DNA of 45,281 bases from Desulfobacterales bacterium (GCA_030689795.1 JAUYEO010000169.1:1-45281); one strand, 5' to 3'. Shown: positions 18,436-26,303, counted from the stretch's first letter. Translations and numbers: made by a program. Notes: generated by a model not told the origin, from the sequence alone.

Positions 18436-18675
18436 TCAGGCGGCCGGTTTTTCTTTTTCCGCAAAAGCAAGCGCTTCCCGAAGAACCATAAGGGTCTCCA
18501 TGGCTGCTTCTTCATCTATCTTTTTTATCGCAAAGCCTGCGTGCACTATCACGTATTCTCCCACCTTCGGATCTTCCAGAAGAAGCAGACTTGCTGTTCT
18601 CTGAACGCCGTCAACATCTATTATGCCGAGGTTGTTTTCAATCTTTACAATTTTTGAAGGAATAGCAAGACACAT
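18436..18675 (-). CDS. hypC: hydrogenase maturation chaperone HypC
   Basis: HypC carries the iron precursor from HypD to the large subunit, using its N-terminal Cys. The 79-residue product starts MCLAIP, the invariant HypC/HupF signature, and has the GEYVIVHAGFAI segment. Its ATG overlaps the last base of the preceding protease stop (TAATG), indicating coupling. A long basic/acidic C-terminal tail ends in KEKPAA. Only one HypC is seen, so it presumably serves the single hydrogenase here. Confidence 0.96.
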   Translation of the reverse strand: MCLAIPSKIVKIENNLGIIDVDGVQRTASLLLLEDPKVGEYVIVHAGFAIKKIDEEAAMETLMVLREALAFAEKEKPAA

Positions 18676-19169
18676 TATAAACCGCTCCTCTTCTGATAGC
18701 CGACTCCAAGAAGGTCAAGCTCTTTTAAAACCATTCCAATCATAGGATCAACCTTTGATCTCGTCGTAGAAGTAAGCTCAAGCCCAAGAGTATCGATATC
18801 CTCGGGCTCAACACCAAGTATCACCGTCTTCGGAACCTTATCAAGAGCCTGGCACATAGTCAATGCCTCAAGAAAATCGACCTGATGAAGGGAGTTTTTG
18901 GCCCTTATCCGATCTGGAATGGCATTCCCTTCAAGGCGGTAAAGAGAGCCTGCGTCACCTTTATTCCTGACAGCATCCACCACAATAAGGTGGTCGGCTT
19001 CGGATATAACGCCCAGGAGATTGAGACCGAGAACTCCTCCGTCAACTACCGAGACATTTTCAGGAAACTCGTAAAGCTCCTGTATTTTTTCAATAACGCG
19101 TATTCCAAAACCTTCATCTGTAAAAAGTATGCAGCCAACTCCAAGAATCATGATGTGATTTTGTTTCAT
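18675..19169 (-). CDS. [NiFe] hydrogenase large-subunit maturation endopeptidase (HyaD/HycI family)
   Basis: The protease removes the C-terminal extension of the large subunit after nickel insertion. The 164-residue protein has LFTDEGFGIRVIE with the Ni-binding Glu near residue 19, the VDGGVLGLNLL block with the second acidic ligand near 63 and the SLHQVDFLEAL block with the His near 93. One oddity: the family glycine-rich start is GVGC here where GxGN is usual. The target is presumably the large subunit just upstream, which carries a matching 15-residue tail after the C-terminal His. It lies 96 bp downstream of that gene, behind a hairpin. Confidence 0.93.
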   Translation of the reverse strand: MKQNHIMILGVGCILFTDEGFGIRVIEKIQELYEFPENVSVVDGGVLGLNLLGVISEADHLIVVDAVRNKGDAGSLYRLEGNAIPDRIRAKNSLHQVDFLEALTMCQALDKVPKTVILGVEPEDIDTLGLELTSTTRSKVDPMIGMVLKELDLLGVGYQKRSGL

Positions 19170-19202
19170 TTCTTATCTTTCAGACAAATTAATTAAACGG
19201 CA

Positions 19203-19256
19203 AAAAAAATCCCCTCGGTCTTCTGTGCAGAGTGAAAACCGAAGGGATGAATTTAA
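19203..19256 (-). terminator. hairpin with T-run after the hydrogenase large subunit
   Basis: On the minus strand the sequence CATCCCTTCGGTTTTC pairs imperfectly with GAAGACCGAGGGGAT and is followed by TTTTTTTT. This is a good rho-independent terminator or attenuator between the structural hydrogenase genes and the maturation genes. It would let the subunits be made in excess over the protease and Hyp proteins. Confidence 0.72.
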
Positions 19257-19265
19257 AAAACATGC

Positions 19266-20906
19266 TTATAGAACTTTTATATCGTAAACTTGGTTTGATT
19301 CCGGATCAATTACATGCACGCCGCATGCGATACATGGATCAAAGGAATGTATCGTGCGCAAGATTTCAAGAGGCCTCTTGGGATCGGCAACCGGAGTCCC
19401 GATAAGAGCCTCTTCAACAGGTCCCAGTTTGCCTTTGTCGCATCTCGGGCCAAGATTCCATGTTGAAGGAACGACATACTGGTAATTCTTGATAACCTTG
19501 TTCTCGATCTTGATCCAGTGGCCGAGAGATCCTCTCGGAACATCATTCAAACCAACACCCATAGCGCTGTTCGGCATTTCCCACGCCGTGTATGTTTTCG
19601 TGTCACCGCTTTTCAGATTCTCAATGAGCTCCATAACCCAACGCTCTGTTGCAGCTCCTATTGCAACTGTCTCAAGGCCTCGTGCCGCAGTCCTGCCGAG
19701 AGTCGAAAAAAGAGCCTGAACAGGAACGCCAAGTTTTGCTAATGTGCTGTCGACAAGAGCCTTAATTTCTTTATTGCCTTTTCCATAGGCAACAAGAACG
19801 CGCGCAAGCGGGCCAACTTCACAGGGTTCACCGTCATAACGCGGCGCCTTGAACCAGGAGTATTTCTTGTCCGTCACATAATCGCCATGTTTTGGCTTGG
19901 TCTCACCTATGTATGGATGTTTTGCATCTCCATCCTCGTACCATCCGTGCGCAACGTGCTCTGTGACCTTCTCCTGAATCGCCATCTTCATTCCGGCGAT
20001 ATCTCTCTTCATTATGACGCCTCTCGGCATTAACAGGCTATCGGGCTCGTTGTCGCCTTCTGGAAACTCGCCCCATGCGAGGAAATTGGTTGTGCCGCCT
20101 ATTGCACCCCAGTCCTTATAGAATGACGCAACCGCCAGCAGGTCGGGAATATATACCTTGTTGATAAATTCCTGCGTCTCTTTGGTGATAAACAGAAATT
20201 CCGCTATGCGGTCAGGTGTAAGATCTGCTACGCATGTCACACCTCCGACTACAAGTGACTGCGGATGCGGATTTTTTCCTCCGAAAATAGCATGCATTCT
20301 GGCGGCTTTTGCCTGGAGCTTCAATGCTTCAATATAATGGGCTGCCGCCATCAGGTTTGCTTCGGGCGGAAGCTTGTAGGCAGGATGCCCCCAGTAAGCA
20401 TTGTTGAAGGGGCCAAGTTGTCCGCTGTCAACAAAAGTTTTAATCCTCTGCTGGACTTCCTTGAAATATACCGCTCCCCCCCATGGCGCATTGCTGACAT
20501 TATCGGCCAGTGCCGCTGTTTTGGCAGGATCTGCGCTGAGAGCGCTTACTATATCGACCCAGTCAAGCGCATGGAGATGATAAAAATGAACTATATGGTC
20601 GTGCTGGAATTGTGCGCCGTGAAGAAGATTTCTGATTATGCGCGCGTTTTTTGGAATTTTTACTTTAACTGCATTTTCGACTGCCCTCACCGAGGACAAA
20701 GCATGTGTGTACGTTCAGACTCCGCAGGAGCGTTGAACAAAATGCTGGGCATCGCGGGGGTCGCGGCCCTGGAGAATCATTTCAATACCCCTGAACATCT
20801 GACCTGAACTCCAGGCATTTACTACTTTGCCTCCGGCCACTTCGACTTCGATTCGAAGGTGGCCTTCTATTCTGGTAATCGGATCTACTATAATTCTTTC
20901 ACCCAT
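19266..20906 (-). CDS. [NiFe] hydrogenase large subunit with in-frame UGA read as selenocysteine
   Basis: This is the catalytic subunit of a periplasmic uptake hydrogenase (H2 to 2 H+ + 2 e-). ATG 20906 follows AGGGAGGAGA. The frame runs 63 codons to QRSCGV, meets TGA at 20717-20715, and continues TYTHALSSVRAVENAV to a stop at 19266, giving 546 residues with Sec64. The family motif here is R-x-C-G-V-C-T-x-x-H-A, so TGA replaces exactly the second Cys. The C-terminal motif DPCIACGVH keeps both Cys (525, 528) and is followed by a 15-residue tail for protease removal. No other frame defect is present. By homology Cys61, 525 and 528 plus Sec64 hold Ni, with Sec64 bridging to Fe. The alternative is a point nonsense mutation or a sequencing error. 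Confidence 0.88.
20681..20699 (-). promoter_or_regulatory. SECIS-like hairpin downstream of the hydrogenase UGA
   Basis: The RNA arm UUGUCCUC (20699-20692), loop GGU (20691-20689) and arm GAGGGCAG (20688-20681) form an 8-bp stem with two G-U pairs. The loop begins 23 nt after the UGA. Bacterial SECIS elements have a short upper stem, a small loop with G in the first two positions, and a UGA-to-loop distance in the range of roughly 16-37 nt. All three conditions are met. It lies inside the coding sequence, as it should in bacteria. Confidence 0.75.
20715..20717 (-). other. UGA codon, probable selenocysteine 64
   Basis: In-frame TGA at codon 64 of the hydrogenase large-subunit gene, at the place of the second Cys of the N-terminal CxxC nickel-binding motif. 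Family sequence continues without a frame change on both sides. A single base change separates TGA from either Cys codon. Confidence 0.85.
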
Positions 20907-20960
20907 ATTATCTCCTCCCTTTTTCTAAAAAGGATTTTTATTTAACAAAAAGAATATTGC

Positions 20961-21902
20961 CTACATTTCCTTGTAGAAGGGGCTCATCTTGTCCCAGAAA
21001 TTCGGTTCGCTGCAGCCAAGACAAGGATGACCGGCTTCAACCGGCCAGCTCGTGCCGTCATTGAATTTTGCTGTCGGGCAATTGTTGAATGTTTCAGGCC
21101 CTCTGCATCCCATTTTGTAGAGACAATATCCCATTGCCGCTTCTTTTGATCCGAATTCTTTGACAAACTCGTTGTTCTCAAAATGGGATCTTCTCTGGCA
21201 CTGATCATGAACAGATTTTCCATAGGCAAACAGAGGTCTTCCGAGATTATCGAGAGCCGGAAGCTTGCCGAGGAGGAGATAGCTTACTATTGTTCCAACC
21301 AGATTGACAGGGTTGGGCGGGCATCCGGGTATGTTTAAAGTCTTGATGCCAATGGCTTCACCGACTCCTTTGTATCCTCCCGGATTTGGATTCGCGGCCT
21401 GAACGCCGCCGAATGTAGAGCACGTTCCATAACAAATAACCGCTGCGGCTTTGGGGCATACTTCTTTCGCTATTTGCAGGAAGGTCTTTCCGCCGATTTT
21501 CCCGTATGCTCCGTCATATTTCGTTGCTACGGCGCCTTCGACTACGCATACAAACTTTCCTTCGTACTTCTTGACGGCATTGTGAAGATTTTCTTCAGCC
21601 TGCTTACCCGCTGCAGCCATGATTGTTTCATGATATTCTATTGAAAGAATCTCAAGAACAAGCTGGTCAATTCCAGGATATATCGAGCGCAGTAAGGATT
21701 CCGTACACCCGGTGCATTCCCCAAACTGGAGCCATACGACAGGCGGACGCTGTGCTGGAGCTGCAAAAACCTCGGCTACTTTGGGAACAAACGATGACGA
21801 AAGTCCCATGGTAGCAGTGAGGAATGTACAGTACCTCATGAAGTCTCTTCTTGAGACTCCTCTTTTTTCCAACTTTTCAAAAAAATCTCTTTCCTTTTCC
21901 AT
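20961..21902 (-). CDS. [NiFe] hydrogenase small subunit, Tat-exported
   Basis: The small subunit holds the three Fe-S clusters that carry electrons from the Ni-Fe site. The product (313 residues) begins with a Tat signal, SRRDFMRYC near residues 17-25, hydrophobic core, then AAPAQRPPVV. The proximal cluster ligands are in FGECTGCTES and PGCPPNPVN, with CYGTCSTFGG between. The distal and medial ligands are in HDQCQRRSHF, CLYKMGCRGPETFNNC and HPCLGCSEPNFWD. The SWPVEAGHPC segment keeps the Pro that goes with a medial [3Fe-4S] cluster in standard enzymes. There is no C-terminal membrane anchor, so the enzyme is probably soluble and periplasmic. ATG 21902 has GGAGGTGCC before it; an upstream in-frame start lacks this. 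Confidence 0.95.
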   Translation of the reverse strand: MEKERDFFEKLEKRGVSRRDFMRYCTFLTATMGLSSSFVPKVAEVFAAPAQRPPVVWLQFGECTGCTESLLRSIYPGIDQLVLEILSIEYHETIMAAAGKQAEENLHNAVKKYEGKFVCVVEGAVATKYDGAYGKIGGKTFLQIAKEVCPKAAAVICYGTCSTFGGVQAANPNPGGYKGVGEAIGIKTLNIPGCPPNPVNLVGTIVSYLLLGKLPALDNLGRPLFAYGKSVHDQCQRRSHFENNEFVKEFGSKEAAMGYCLYKMGCRGPETFNNCPTAKFNDGTSWPVEAGHPCLGCSEPNFWDKMSPFYKEM

Positions 21903-22281
21903 CGGCACCTCCTCTGATGCTGTTAAAGTAGCTAAATATACCACCTGTAAAGTTAAGGCTATCTCAAAGAATGATTAACATCTCTAAGGTCTTATAATCA
22001 CAAAATCAATGGAAAACGATTTATTTTCTCTTACCGCCTTTAATGCACAAATACCGCACAAATTACAGCCAACTTTGACGGCACTTTAAAACTAAGGTGA
22101 AAATTTATAAAAATATTTCTTTTATGCAGAAATTCCCCTTATATAACCCCGGGGGAAATGATTTGTTCGGTATGGCTCTTTACGAAACCGCAAAAGATAA
22201 GTCAATAAAATTTTATACTTTACGATCACCGGATAAGGCCGGAAAATAAGATATAAGCATACAATATCTCAATAATCTCAG
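21903..22281. other. upstream region of the hydrogenase operon
   Basis: The 380 bp before the small-subunit gene are AT-rich and carry no gene. A promoter must lie here, but I found no pair of boxes at proper spacing. A GG/GC pair on the minus strand resembling a sigma-54 site (around 22055-22075) has the wrong spacing. Confidence 0.4.
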
Positions 22282-22767
22282 CTAAATTTCTTCATCATTG
22301 TCGACAAATTCGTCTTCAGCAATTGCAATGCTTGATTTAAGGTTATTTATCGGAGCCTTACCGCCCTCATAATTGTCATCAAATCTTTCCTCGAATATTT
22401 CTTCAATTGCCTCGGTTTCCTCGGTTTCACTTTCGGTGGGTTCATCTGCTAAAATTTCGATCGGTTCTTTTGCCAAATGTTCAGCATCATCTATGTAAAC
22501 TTCGACAGGTTGAGCGCTTCCGGAACTGTAAATAGTCATCACCGCTTCGGCTATTTTGCCGGCCTGTAAACCGGGAGGATAAAAATTATGGGTGCGAAGA
22601 GCCGATATCAATTCTTCCTTACCTTTTTGAATTGCACTCTTTATTTTATTTTTTTCATATGTTTCCTCGCAAAGCAAAGAAAACATTTCTTTATCAAGCT
22701 CTGCAAGCTCCCTTATTATGAGCTTACCGTTTTCATCATCTTTTAAAACCATATACTTCTGTTTCAT
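22282..22767 (-). CDS. acidic hypothetical protein
   Basis: A 161-residue protein with no family I recognise. The N-terminal half is a mixed helical region (LAELDKEMFSLLCEETYEKN), followed by RTHNFYPPGLQAGKIAEAVMTIY. The last 70 residues are dominated by Glu and Asp with almost no basic residues, likely disordered. There is no signal peptide or membrane segment. AAGGGG sits 7 nt before ATG 22767, which decides the start over an in-frame TTG upstream. It stands alone between the hydrogenase operon and the tRNA-Ser genes. Confidence 0.75.
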   Translation of the reverse strand: MKQKYMVLKDDENGKLIIRELAELDKEMFSLLCEETYEKNKIKSAIQKGKEELISALRTHNFYPPGLQAGKIAEAVMTIYSSGSAQPVEVYIDDAEHLAKEPIEILADEPTESETEETEAIEEIFEERFDDNYEGGKAPINNLKSSIAIAEDEFVDNDEEI

Positions 22768-22975
22768 TTTTTTCCCCTTCAAACGAAATAATCCTGCAAC
22801 ACACAGTTATGAGGAAGTTATGAAAATCACAAAACATGAATGATGTCAACAACTAATTAAATTTGTTTAAAATAATGTTTACCCCGTTTTCACAATTCCT
22901 TCAATATTAAATGATTAATAGATATGTAATTCAAACAGAGCGTTATAACAATATCTTCAAAAATCTTGACCTGTA

Positions 22976-22981
22976 TATAAT
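22976..22981 (+). promoter_or_regulatory. candidate -10 box for the tRNA-Ser pair
   Basis: A consensus TATAAT lies 30 bp before the first tRNA-Ser gene, in AT-rich DNA. The -35 region at the right distance is poor, so this is only a candidate. Confidence 0.35.
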
Positions 22982-23010
22982 AAGGTGTTAGGGGAGAGAA
23001 ACTTCAAAAA

Positions 23011-23098
23011 GGAGGGATGTCCGAGTGGTTTAAGGAGGCGGTCTTGAAAACCGTTGAGCTTAACGGCTCCGTGGGTTCGAATCCTACTCCCTCCGCCA
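23011..23098 (+). tRNA. tRNA-Ser (TGA)
   Basis: An 88-nt class II tRNA: acceptor GGAGGGA pairing with TCCCTCC, anticodon stem GCGGT-CTTGAAA-ACCGT giving anticodon TGA, a variable arm (TGAGCTTAACGGCTCC region), T loop GGTTCGAATCC and encoded GCCA end. It decodes UCN serine codons. Confidence 0.95.
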
Positions 23099-23106
23099 AA
23101 AAACCC

Positions 23107-23198
23107 GGAGAGATTGCCGAGAGGCCGAAGGCGCTCGCCTGCTAAGCGAGTGTGGGGCGAAAGTTCCACCCAGGGTTCGAATCCCTGTCTCTCCGCCA
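23107..23198 (+). tRNA. tRNA-Ser (GCT)
   Basis: A 92-nt class II tRNA 8 bp after the first: acceptor GGAGAGA with TCTCTCC, anticodon stem CTCGC-CTGCTAA-GCGAG giving anticodon GCT, a long variable arm (TGTGGGGC...GTTCCACC), T loop GGTTCGAATCC and encoded GCCA. It decodes AGY serine codons. The two serine tRNAs are probably co-transcribed. Confidence 0.95.
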
Positions 23199-23347
23199 GT
23201 TATAAAAATATCCTGAAGCCTTTATTATCCTTAAATAATTTCATATGGATTCCAGGTTCCGCGGGAATGGTGTAAAAGAGCAAATCCTGAATTTTTACGA
23301 GACCATAAGATTTAGTTATTAAATTGATTGCCGATATTCAAATACGC

Positions 23348-23370
23348 TTGACAAACATCACTTTTCTTAA
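23348..23370 (+). promoter_or_regulatory. candidate promoter for sat
   Basis: TTGACA at 23348-23353 is a perfect -35 box about 115 bp before sat. The -10 position downstream (AATAAG/TAAGGG around 23369) is weak. It is the best candidate in the sat leader. Confidence 0.35.
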
Positions 23371-23468
23371 TAAGGGAAACATTCCTTGTAATTCATAATT
23401 AAACCCATAAAAAGCCGTTGCTTTTTTGTTTATAAAAACAATAAACCATTGAAAGGAGAAGTTAACAG

Positions 23469-24743
23469 ATGTCGAATTTGATACCACCTCATGGCGGAAA
23501 AGGCTTGACCTGTTGTTTACTTGAAGGAAGTGCGCTTGAAGCAGAAAAAAAGAAGGCCAAGGGTCTTAAAACTATTGATGTTTCACCGCGTGAAAACGGA
23601 GATTTGATCATGATGGGAATAGGCGGATTCAGTCCGCTGACAGGCTTCATGACAAAGGCCGACTGGAAGGGAGTTTGCGAAAAATTCCTTCTCGCAGACG
23701 GGACATTCTGGCCCATTCCGGTAACACTTTCCGCTTCCAAAGCGGATGCGGACAGCATTAAAGTCGGAGAAGAAATCGCGCTCCGTGATCCTGAGACCAA
23801 AGAGACCATGGCCACGATGAAGGTCACCGAAAAATACGAGATGACCGAAAAAGATAAAAGATTCGAATGCGAAAAAGTTTACATGGGCGAAGGCACCAAG
23901 ACAGCCGAAGATTTCTGGAAGATCGCACAGAAAGATCATCCGGGCGTCCAGATGGTTATGGAACAAAAAGAGTTTAACCTTGCAGGCCCCGTAAAAGTGT
24001 TAAGCGAGGGCGAATTCCCGGTAAAATACGCAGGAGTTTACATGAGACCTGCCGAATCGAGAAAGATTTTCGATGAAAGAGGATGGAAGGAAATCGCAGC
24101 CCTTCAGCTCAGGAATCCCATGCACAGGTCGCATGAATACCTCTGCAAGATAGCTGTCGAAGTGTGTGACGGTGTTTTCATTCACTCGCTTGTCGGCAAT
24201 TTAAAACCCGGCGACATTCCCGCTGATGTCCGCGTAAGATGCATTGACGCTCTTGTAAAAAATTATTTTGTCGAAAAAAATGTTCTGCAGGGCGGCTATC
24301 CTCTTGACATGCGTTATGCGGGCCCGAGAGAAGCTCTTCTTCACTCAACATTCCGCCAGAACTACGGATGCTCACGGATGATCATCGGCCGCGACCATGC
24401 AGGCGTAGGCGACTTCTACGGCATGTTCGAAGCACAGACAATTTTCGATAAGATACCTCATCCGAAAGAACCGGGTAAGGCGCTTCTTTGCAAGCCGCTC
24501 ATGATAGACTGGACATTCTACTGCTTCAAGTGCGACGGCATGGCATCTCACAGAACCTGCCCGCACACCAAAGCCGACCGCGTTATATTAAGCGGAACAG
24601 CGCTCCGCAAGGGTCTTTCCGAAAACACCCCGATTCCGGATCACTTTGGCCGCGACGAAGTACTTGTGATTCTTAAGGAATATTATGCAGGGTTGACCGA
24701 AAAGGTCGAAGTTAAACTGCATGGAGCAGCTACCGGAAAATAA
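23469..24743 (+). CDS. sat: ATP sulfurylase (sulfate adenylyltransferase)
   Basis: Sat activates sulfate with ATP to APS and pyrophosphate, the first cytoplasmic step of sulfate respiration. The 424-residue protein has QLRNPMHRSHEYL near residue 212 (the QxRN and HxxH nucleotide-binding motifs), MRYAGPREALLHSTFRQNYG (about 275-294) and IIGRDHAGVGDFYG near 304-317. The C-terminal Cys set CFKCDGMASHRTCPHTK, probably a metal site, is typical of sulfate reducers. GGAGAAG precedes the ATG. The gene is monocistronic with its own terminator and runs toward qmoC. There is no C-terminal APS kinase domain, consistent with a dissimilatory role. Confidence 0.97.
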   Translation: MSNLIPPHGGKGLTCCLLEGSALEAEKKKAKGLKTIDVSPRENGDLIMMGIGGFSPLTGFMTKADWKGVCEKFLLADGTFWPIPVTLSASKADADSIKVGEEIALRDPETKETMATMKVTEKYEMTEKDKRFECEKVYMGEGTKTAEDFWKIAQKDHPGVQMVMEQKEFNLAGPVKVLSEGEFPVKYAGVYMRPAESRKIFDERGWKEIAALQLRNPMHRSHEYLCKIAVEVCDGVFIHSLVGNLKPGDIPADVRVRCIDALVKNYFVEKNVLQGGYPLDMRYAGPREALLHSTFRQNYGCSRMIIGRDHAGVGDFYGMFEAQTIFDKIPHPKEPGKALLCKPLMIDWTFYCFKCDGMASHRTCPHTKADRVILSGTALRKGLSENTPIPDHFGRDEVLVILKEYYAGLTEKVEVKLHGAATGK

Positions 24744-24744
24744 A

Positions 24745-24862
24745 TTTATAGTATATGAATTTCTTTTTTGGACGCAGATGAACGCAGATTTTAGAGATTT
24801 CAAATATAAAGAGCTAATAGAATGTTTATCTGCGGGGATCGGCGAAAATCGGCGTCCTAATT
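24745..24862 (+). repeat. stop-proximal repeat family 2, copy 1
   Basis: Immediately after the sat stop is a block beginning TTTATAGTATATGAATTTC, then GGACGCAGATGAACGCAGAT, and ending TTTATCTGCGGGGATCGGCGA plus AAATCGGCGTCCTAATT. The same words in the same order occur, on the other strand, just after the pgk stop (37809-37641), where the middle is about 50 bp longer. The GCAGATGAACGCAGAT part is itself repetitive. Confidence 0.75.
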
Positions 24863-24893
24863 AATTTAACAGGAAAACGTTCTTAAAGTAAAT

Positions 24894-24938
24894 AAAAAGG
24901 GAGATGGTTTCAAACCATCTCCCTTTTTATTTTTTTTA
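24894..24938 (+). terminator. strong rho-independent terminator after sat
   Basis: AAAAAGGGAGATGGTTT and AAACCATCTCCCTTTTT form a perfect hairpin with a one-base to four-base loop, followed by TTTTTATTTTTTT. It ends sat transcription before the convergent qmo operon. The long A/T flanks make it work in both directions. Confidence 0.92.
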
Positions 24939-24974
24939 CCGGAATTGCCGGAATTTTATGAAGATTATTAACTA

Positions 24975-25150
24975 TTGTCCATCCGGAAACAAATTATGGA
25001 CACAGGTGAGTTTCCAATCAGGAAATCGGCAATTTTAGGCAAGCTCAAGGAAATCAAGAGATTGCGCGGAGGCATACGCAATGTATGCCGCACAAGAAAT
25101 CCCGCAGATTGACACCGAGATCGCACAAAAGGGCCATTTCCTGATGGAAA
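24975..25150 (-). repeat. imperfect palindromic region containing stop-proximal repeat copy 2 (25110-25150)
   Basis: Right after the qmoC stop (minus strand) comes TTTCCATCAGGAAATGGCC, a T-run and GTGCGATCTCGGTGTCA, the 41-bp block also found after the histidine kinase gene at 6701-6741. The segment then continues about 130 bp and closes with GTTTCCGGATGGAC, roughly the inverse of its start, so the whole looks like a degenerate palindromic element. The hairpin plus T-run probably also terminates qmo transcription. Confidence 0.65.
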
Positions 25151-26284
25151 CTATTTTCTGCTGCTGTATTCCGCATACGCCATTGCAAGCGTTCTGTAAA
25201 CAAGATGCGCAAGTTTAGAGAACGGCAGGAAAGCAAAGAGGTTGAATACGAAAATAAGATGAATAAAGTAAAGGGCGTAGGAGCCAGCCGCCCAACCGGC
25301 TAGCCTTGTAATTTCAGTAAGCATCCCTGAAACGCCCAGGCCAAGCACAAGCCCGATCAGGTACCAGTCTTTATAGCTGTTTGTCTGGTCTTTTTTATCC
25401 ATCCTGCTTTTCATCAGAAGATAACCGCCGGCAATAAGCACAATACCGCTTATGTTTGCAAGCCATTTAACGGGATTTATCTGGGAATAGGGCCCGTGAA
25501 TCTGAAGGCCGTACAGCGTTACAAAGAAAATGTTTGTGACAATAAACAGCCCGATAAATGAATATAAAACCATGAGGTGTCCTGAAGACCTCTCTTTATT
25601 CTCACCGCATTCGGAAAACTTGCTGTGCTTTAATATCGTGGGAATAACTTTTATAAGAGCCAGCAAATATTCCTTCTGATCAAAATCCTTCTTATCTGTT
25701 TTTCCTGTCGAAACGGCATTTTCATGAATATCGGCAACAAAATTTTTGATCCCAAGCGCAAAAATCACCGCAACCCATCCTGCAAGAGGTACAAAAATCA
25801 TGTCAACAAGCCATGAAGAGAAGAATTTCGAATGAACAATCTCATCCCCGGCCGGCGTAAAATCAAGCAAACCGGTTGCAAGACCAAGCACAATAAATAT
25901 AATTACAGGAAGTAGAATTAATATCGGCAGTTTTTTAGGGTCATTTATCGCTTTCCCCAAACCTTTCGGGACAGCGTATTCGGCGATTGCAAGCGAGCGT
26001 AATGCGCCAAGCACATCTCCGGGCTTTGCGCCTCTCGGGCATTTTGTTGAGCAGTCCCCGCAATTGTGGCAAAGCCAGATGTCCGCATTCTTTATAACCC
26101 TGTCCTTAAGACCCCAAGACGCCGCCATCATCTCTTTTCTCGGAAAGGGTTTATTGTCCGGGGAAATGGGACAAACTACCGAACAGGTTGCACATTGAAA
26201 GCATTTTTTCAGCGTATCCCCGCCAAGCCCTGCCACATCGTTTATGAAGCTGATATCAGGCTCGATCAGATATTTATCAGTCAT
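25151..26284 (-). CDS. qmoC: quinone-interacting membrane-bound oxidoreductase subunit QmoC
   Basis: QmoC joins an HdrC-like iron-sulfur domain to an HdrE/NarI-like membrane cytochrome b. It links the menaquinone pool to the cytoplasmic Qmo subunits that feed APS reductase. The 377-residue protein has two [4Fe-4S] motifs, CFQCATCSVVCP (near 28-39) and CHNCGDCSTKCP (near 71-82), then a series of hydrophobic segments from about 115 to 365. AAGGAGGT precedes its ATG at good spacing. It is third in qmoABC, 66 bp after qmoB, with a 13-bp hairpin between them. Confidence 0.95.
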   Translation of the reverse strand: MTDKYLIEPDISFINDVAGLGGDTLKKCFQCATCSVVCPISPDNKPFPRKEMMAASWGLKDRVIKNADIWLCHNCGDCSTKCPRGAKPGDVLGALRSLAIAEYAVPKGLGKAINDPKKLPILILLPVIIFIVLGLATGLLDFTPAGDEIVHSKFFSSWLVDMIFVPLAGWVAVIFALGIKNFVADIHENAVSTGKTDKKDFDQKEYLLALIKVIPTILKHSKFSECGENKERSSGHLMVLYSFIGLFIVTNIFFVTLYGLQIHGPYSQINPVKWLANISGIVLIAGGYLLMKSRMDKKDQTNSYKDWYLIGLVLGLGVSGMLTEITRLAGWAAGSYALYFIHLIFVFNLFAFLPFSKLAHLVYRTLAMAYAEYSSRK

Positions 26285-26303
26285 GCTAATACCTCCTTAT
26301 TCA

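Noticed and set aside
20715..20717. Reading the hydrogenase TGA as a nonsense mutation in a pseudogene, or as the boundary of two genes
   Set aside because: The TGA falls on a conserved Cys codon, frame and similarity continue at once, no other lesion exists in 546 codons, a SECIS-like hairpin is in place, and the flanking maturation genes are all intact. A TTG at 20699 could restart translation but would give a subunit lacking two nickel ligands.
22055..22080. Possible sigma-54 promoter for the hydrogenase operon
   Set aside because: The GG and GC elements on the minus strand are one base too far apart, and the rest of the consensus is poor.
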